The notes beneath the pieces are model-generated. The model saw only the letters and a list, made by a program, of their open reading frames with translations. It was not told the origin of the DNA and made no database searches. From contig NC_015957.1 of assembly GCF_000147815.2 (NCBI RefSeq), positions 2,790,001-2,854,000 of the forward strand: a DNA stretch of 64,000 nt, written 5' to 3'. The position numbers and the translations under genes were made by a program. The stretch's first letter is position 1. The number at the start of each line of letters is the position of its first letter. Positions 60,494 to 64,000 of the stretch are shown here, one piece after another. This DNA is from Streptomyces violaceusniger Tu 4113. Its GTDB lineage: Bacteria > Actinomycetota > Actinomycetes > Streptomycetales > Streptomycetaceae.

Positions 60494-60592
60494 CCGGCGG
60501 CTGGTCCAGGACCACGGCCCGGCGGGGCGGCGGTCCCTCCCGGCCCTGGGCCGGCCGCGGTCGCCGGGTCTGGGAGAGCCCGGCGACCACGG

Positions 60593-61030
60593 TCAGCCGG
60601 GGCGGCGGTCCAGCTCCGCCCAGACTGTCTTGCCCACCGGATGGTGCGACTCGGTGCCCCAGCGGTCGGCGAGCGCGTCCACCAGCAGCAGGCCGCGCCC
60701 GGTTTCACGGTCCGGGGGAGGGGCCGGCTGGAGGGTGGGCTGCCGCTCGCCCCGTGTGTCGGTGACCTCGATGCGGAGGGTTTCCGTGGCGTCGTCGAGG
60801 GCGAGGCCGAGCCGGAAATCGCGGCCCGGTACGCGCCCGTGCAGCGCCGCGTTGGCGCTCAGTTCGGCGATGATCGCCACGGCGCGATCGGCGACGGCGG
60901 GTGACACGGGCCAGGCACGGAGCTGTTCCACGGCGAGCAGCCGGGCCAGCCGGGCCCCGCGCCGCGTGGAGGACAGGCGTTGGGTAAAGGTCCGGTTCGT
61001 GGCGGGGAGTTGGGGCGTGCTTGCGTTCAT
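60593..61030 (-). CDS. ATP-binding anti-sigma-factor-like regulator (RsbW/SpoIIAB-type ATPase)
   Basis: 145 residues from the ATG at 61030. GHKL ATPase motifs: N-box AVAIIAELSANAALHGRV, G1 IEVTDTRGERQP and G2 GRGLLLVDALADRWG. It is a free-standing HATPase domain like the many anti-sigma-factor-like ATPases of Streptomyces. Divergent from an XRE/DUF397 gene pair, which completes the common three-gene set found near developmental loci. Confidence 0.9.
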   Translation of the reverse strand: MNASTPQLPATNRTFTQRLSSTRRGARLARLLAVEQLRAWPVSPAVADRAVAIIAELSANAALHGRVPGRDFRLGLALDDATETLRIEVTDTRGERQPTLQPAPPPDRETGRGLLLVDALADRWGTESHHPVGKTVWAELDRRPG

Positions 61031-61191
61031 GGGGCCACGGTGGCGGGTGTCCGGTGGCTTGCGCGAGTGGCACGCCACGTACGCGGCGTCAGCGTACGGA
61101 CACGTTCGGTGGACAGTACGTCGGGGGTTCCGTCACCCTGGGTGAGTCGAGCGCGGGGGCCTCGCACGTACGCAATAGGAGGTGGCCGCGT

Positions 61192-62049
61192 ATGACGACT
61201 GACGACGCCTGTGCGGGAGGAGACGGCGACTGGGAGCGGGAACCCGACCCCTCGGACAGTCTGCGGACGTTCGGCGCCGTCGTCCAGGCCCTGCGCGAAC
61301 ACGCGGGGCTCAGCCGGGCGCAGTTCGGGGAGCTGGTCCGGTTCTCGAAGCACACCGTGGAGTCGGTGGAGCTGGGACGGCGCATGCCGGACGAGTCGCT
61401 CGTGGAACGGGCGGAGGAGGTCCTGGGCAACACGGGCGCGCTACGGAAGGCCGCCCGGCATCTGTCGCGCGGCGAGCCGGGGCTCGCGGCGTGGTTCCGG
61501 CGGTGGGCGCGGCTGGAGCGGGTCGCGGTGAGCCTGTGCACGTATGAGTGTCGGCTGGTGCCGGGGTTGTTGCAGTCGGAGGACTACGCGCGGGCGGTGT
61601 TCGAGGGCACGATCCCTCTGCTGACGGATGAGCAGTTGGAGGCCCAGCTTGTAGCGCGGACCGAGCGGCAGAAGATGCTGCACGAGCGGCCGCACGTCCC
61701 GTTCAGCTTCATCGTGGACGAGGCCGTCTTCCGGAGGAGGTTCGGTGATCGAGAGCAGCGGCGGCGCTTGTTCGACCACGTGCTGGAGCGCAGCGCACTG
61801 CGCAATGTGAAGCTGCAAGTGGTGCCGCTGGAAGCTGAGTTGCACGCGTGCCTGGACGGACCTGTTCGGCTGCTGGAAACACCGGAAGGGCGGCGCTACG
61901 CCTACTCGGAGGGTCAGCAGAACGGACGGCTGATTGCCGACTCGAAAGAGGTGCGCCTCCTCAACCAGCGCTATGACACACTGCGCTCGCAGGCCCTGAC
62001 ACCCCAAGACTCCCGTGGCCTGCTGGAGCGACTGCGAGGAGACCTATGA
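61192..62049 (+). CDS. XRE regulator with DUF5753 domain
   Basis: 285 residues from the ATG at 61192, with AGGAGG about eight bases upstream. Helix-turn-helix: ALREHAGLSRAQFGELVRFS then KHTVESVELGRRMPDESLVE. The C-terminal DUF5753 part contains YECRLVPGLLQSEDYARAVF, RQKMLHERPHVPFSFIVDEA and VKLQVVPLEAELHACLDGPV. These proteins work with the adjacent DUF397 protein, to which it is coupled by an ATGA overlap, and in known cases influence antibiotic production or sporulation. Confidence 0.93.
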   Translation: MTTDDACAGGDGDWEREPDPSDSLRTFGAVVQALREHAGLSRAQFGELVRFSKHTVESVELGRRMPDESLVERAEEVLGNTGALRKAARHLSRGEPGLAAWFRRWARLERVAVSLCTYECRLVPGLLQSEDYARAVFEGTIPLLTDEQLEAQLVARTERQKMLHERPHVPFSFIVDEAVFRRRFGDREQRRRLFDHVLERSALRNVKLQVVPLEAELHACLDGPVRLLETPEGRRYAYSEGQQNGRLIADSKEVRLLNQRYDTLRSQALTPQDSRGLLERLRGDL

Positions 62050-62231
62050 GTAGGGCGGAACTCACCTGGTTCAAGTCCAGCTACAGCGGCAGTCAGGGAG
62101 ACGACTGCGTGGAGGTCGCCATCACCGAGGAGGCCGTCCACGTACGGGACTCCAAGGACACGGCACGCCCCGGTCTCGCCGTCAGCCGTGACGGCTGGGC
62201 GCGGTTCGTCCGGTACGCCGCACACGGCTGA
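62046..62231 (+). CDS. DUF397 protein
   Basis: 61 residues from the ATG overlapping the XRE stop. The signature is complete: LTWFKSSYSGSQGDDCVEVA, VHVRDSKDTARPG and the end SRDGWARFVRYAAHG. DUF397 proteins are small beta-rich partners of XRE/DUF5753 regulators in Streptomyces. The gap to the convergent gene at 62285 is 53 bases. Confidence 0.95.
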   Translation: MSRAELTWFKSSYSGSQGDDCVEVAITEEAVHVRDSKDTARPGLAVSRDGWARFVRYAAHG

Positions 62232-62284
62232 GCCGGTGGCGCGCCCGCTAACTCATCGCGGGCGCGACCGACGTCACCGGGTCA

Positions 62285-63448
62285 TCAGGAACTCCCCGCC
62301 GCCGCGAACGGGACCTGGGTGGTGGGCTGTTCGGCGGTGGCGGGGGAGTGGAAGGGGTGGGACCACAGGCCCTGGCGGCGCAGCACGGGCAGGACGCCCT
62401 CGCCGAACCAGTACGCCTCCTCCAGGTGCGGATAGCCGGACAGGATGAACTCGTCGATGCCGAGGCGGTGGTATTCGGCGATCCGCTCGGCGACCTCCGC
62501 GTGGCTGCCCACCAGGGCCGTGCCCGCGCCGCCGCGGACCAGGCCCACACCGGCCCAGAGATTGGGGTAAATCTCGAGGTTGTCCAGGCTGCCGCCGTGC
62601 AGGGCGAGCATGCGCTGCTGGCCCTCGGACTCGCTGCGGCCGAGCCCGGTCTGGATGGAGCGCACGGTCTCCGGGTCGAAGCCGTCGAGCAGTCGGCGGG
62701 CCTCGGCCCATGCCTGCTCGGCGGTGTCGCGGGTGATGACGTGCAGCCGGATGCCGAAGCGGATCGTCCGGCCCTGTTCGGCGGCGAGGGAGCGGATCCA
62801 GGCGATCTTCCGGGCGACCTCGGCGGGGGGTTCGCCCCAGGTGAGGTAGACGTCGGAATGGCGGGCGGCGACCTGCCCCGCGGCGGGGGAGGAGCCGCCG
62901 AAGTACACCTGCGGGAGCGGGTCGGGGAGCCGGGCCAGCTTGGCGCCCTCGACGTGGAGGTGTTCGCCGGTGGCATCGACGGTCTTGCCGTCCCACAGGT
63001 CGCGGACGATGCCCAGGAACTCGCCGGTGCGGGCGTAGCGGGCGTCCTTGTCGAGGAAGTCGCCGTAGGCGCGCTGCTCATGGCTCTCGCCGCCGGTGAC
63101 CACGTTGAGCATCAGCCTGCCGCCGGTCTGCCGCTGGTACGTGGAGGCCATCTGGGCGGCGAAGGTGGGCGAGAGAAAACCGGGCCGGAAGGCCACCAGG
63201 AACTTCAGCCGTTCGGTGTGCTGGCTGACCATCGCGGTGGTCAGCCAGGCGTCCTCGCACCAGGCGCCGGTCGGAGTGAGAGCGCCTTCGAAGCCGAGGT
63301 GTTCGGCGGCGCGGGCGATCTGGGTGAGATAGCCGACGGACGGCGGGCGGTCCCCTCCGGCCGAGGTGACGGGGGTGCCATGGCCACCGCCGACGACATG
63401 GCGGCTGTCGCCGTTGGTGGGCAGGAACCAGTGGAAGGTGAGGGACAT
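62285..63448 (-). CDS. ssuD: FMNH2-dependent alkanesulfonate monooxygenase (LLM class)
   Basis: 387 residues from the ATG at 63448. It matches SsuD: LTFHWFLPTNGDSRHVVGGG, FEGALTPTGAWCEDAWLTTA, LKFLVAFRPGFLSPTFAAQM, LNVVTGGESHEQRAYGDFLD, VYFGGSSPAAGQVAARHSDV and ILSGYPHLEEAYWFGEGVLP. SsuD splits C1-C14 alkanesulfonates with O2 and reduced FMN to aldehyde and sulfite during sulfur limitation. The neighbouring gene on the same strand encodes an acyl-CoA-dehydrogenase-like sulfur-acquisition enzyme, so the two form part of a sulfur-scavenging operon that continues beyond the window. Confidence 0.93.
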   Translation of the reverse strand: MSLTFHWFLPTNGDSRHVVGGGHGTPVTSAGGDRPPSVGYLTQIARAAEHLGFEGALTPTGAWCEDAWLTTAMVSQHTERLKFLVAFRPGFLSPTFAAQMASTYQRQTGGRLMLNVVTGGESHEQRAYGDFLDKDARYARTGEFLGIVRDLWDGKTVDATGEHLHVEGAKLARLPDPLPQVYFGGSSPAAGQVAARHSDVYLTWGEPPAEVARKIAWIRSLAAEQGRTIRFGIRLHVITRDTAEQAWAEARRLLDGFDPETVRSIQTGLGRSESEGQQRMLALHGGSLDNLEIYPNLWAGVGLVRGGAGTALVGSHAEVAERIAEYHRLGIDEFILSGYPHLEEAYWFGEGVLPVLRRQGLWSHPFHSPATAEQPTTQVPFAAAGSS

Positions 63449-63489
63449 GGTGCGGCTCCGTTCAGGGGTGAGCGGGGTTGGGGCGGGGG

Positions 63490-64000
63490 CTACAGGAGGC
63501 CGTGGCGGGGTGGTTTCGTGCCGTTCAGCACATAGCGGCCGATGTGCTGGACCTTCCAGCGGGCCGGGTCGTGCAGGGTGTGCGTACGGGCGTCCCGCCA
63601 GTGGCGGTGCAGGCCCAGGGCGTCCAGGGCCGAGCGGGTGCCGGAGACCTCGAACAGCGAACTGCCCGTCTCCACCGCCGCGTCGGCCGCCGCCACCTTC
63701 GCCGCGGCCACCGCGATCGACGCCTCGGCGGCGGTGTCCTCGTCGAGGTGGCCACGGGCGGTGTCCACGGCCCGGGCGGCGGCGGACAGCAGGGCCTCGG
63801 CGCCCCGGACCTGGAGGGCCAGCTCGCCGAAGCGCTGGATGAGCAGCGGATCCTCGGCGGCGGTCTCGAAGCCGCTCTCGAACCAGGGGCGGCTCTTGGT
63901 GCGGACGAAGGTCACCGCCTCCGCCAGCGCCCCCGAGGCGATCCCCGCGTCGATGGCCGCGTGCAGCAACTGCGCACTGGCGCCGTGCAGTTGGGGACCG
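63490..64000 (-). CDS. acyl-CoA-dehydrogenase-like monooxygenase (SfnB/DszC type), C-terminal part
   Basis: The frame is open to the right window edge, so only the last 169 codons are seen. GASAQLLHAAIDAGIASGAL, EAVTFVRTKSRPWFESGFET and LFEVSGTRSALDALGLHRHW then RDARTHTLHDPARWKVQHIG are typical of the SfnB/DszC branch of the acyl-CoA dehydrogenase fold. These use reduced flavin and O2 to attack sulfones or organosulfur compounds. It lies 42 bases upstream of ssuD on the same strand, which supports a sulfur-acquisition operon. Confidence 0.9.
   Translation of the reverse strand, partial: GPQLHGASAQLLHAAIDAGIASGALAEAVTFVRTKSRPWFESGFETAAEDPLLIQRFGELALQVRGAEALLSAAARAVDTARGHLDEDTAAEASIAVAAAKVAAADAAVETGSSLFEVSGTRSALDALGLHRHWRDARTHTLHDPARWKVQHIGRYVLNGTKPPRHGLL

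Noticed and set aside
1..64000. CRISPR arrays, tRNA/rRNA genes, prophage, replication origin or a PKS/NRPS cluster
   Set aside because: No spaced repeat array, no recognisable RNA gene, no phage structural genes, no DnaA-box cluster and no modular synthase were seen; tRNAs could be missed by eye.

Overview
The window is high-GC actinomycete DNA, and almost certainly Streptomyces. Third codon positions are nearly all G or C, and GTG and TTG starts are common. Exported proteins carry Tat-type leaders. The gene families are typical of the genus: an ATP-binding/XRE/DUF397 trio, XRE regulators of the MmyB-ligand type, HxlR, TetR, MerR and LacI regulators, and a WD40-fused Ser/Thr kinase. There is no core informational gene, rRNA, tRNA or CRISPR array. 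About nineteen broken genes, IS701 remnants and single-gene oxidoreductase/regulator pairs suggest a variable chromosome arm rather than the core.

Layout. 1-7 kb: a helicase remnant, then a translationally coupled cluster with a DUF1906/peptidoglycan-binding protein, a membrane protein, a Tat-exported M15-peptidase-like protein with altered zinc ligands, a decapitated SGNH hydrolase and an unknown anchored protein. 7-19.5 kb: dead nitronate monooxygenase, GH97 glycosidase, IS701 scars, a flavin oxidoreductase (OYE family) between an intact and a dead HxlR regulator that share an operator, an SDR/LysR pair, a deleted APH(6)-type kinase, a truncated protein kinase and a frameshifted GH65. 19.5-30 kb: DMT transporter, SDR, Ppx/GppA phosphatase, CDGSH protein with an overlapping methyltransferase, and a peptidase-like CocE hydrolase with an ATP-grasp ligase, divergent from a kinase with a seven-bladed WD40 propeller. 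30-43 kb: hydrolase-MerR-GNAT behind a long palindrome, two XRE/oxidoreductase units, a Tat-exported amidohydrolase, LacI, ArsR with a muconolactone-isomerase-like protein, and a histidine kinase whose response regulator seems reduced to 35 codons. 43-49 kb: ROK remnant/HxlR, HAD phosphatase and an oxidative pentose-phosphate operon (tkt deleted, gnd and zwf intact) ending in a glycosylase/SDR chimera. 49-56 kb: Tat-exported HD protein, SDR with two TetR regulators, a ThDP enzyme/CMD/beta-propeller operon, then abutting kdpA and ABC-ATPase fragments. 56-64 kb: GH95-like glycosidase, a coupled XRE-ImmA/PIN pair resembling a toxin-antitoxin or defence module, the ATP-binding/XRE/DUF397 trio and two sulfur-acquisition flavoenzymes.

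The items most worth follow-up are the XRE-ImmA plus PIN pair (58.7-60.5 kb), the ATP-grasp/CocE operon (23.8-27.3 kb), the ThDP/CMD/propeller operon (52.4-55.8 kb), the cell-wall cluster (1.6-5.1 kb), the duplicated HxlR operator around the flavin oxidoreductase, and short tandem repeats placed repeatedly at gene 3' ends. Several pseudogenes carry only single-base lesions, so sequencing error must be excluded; others have large internal deletions and are real decay. All function calls are by recognition of motifs; no database search was run.
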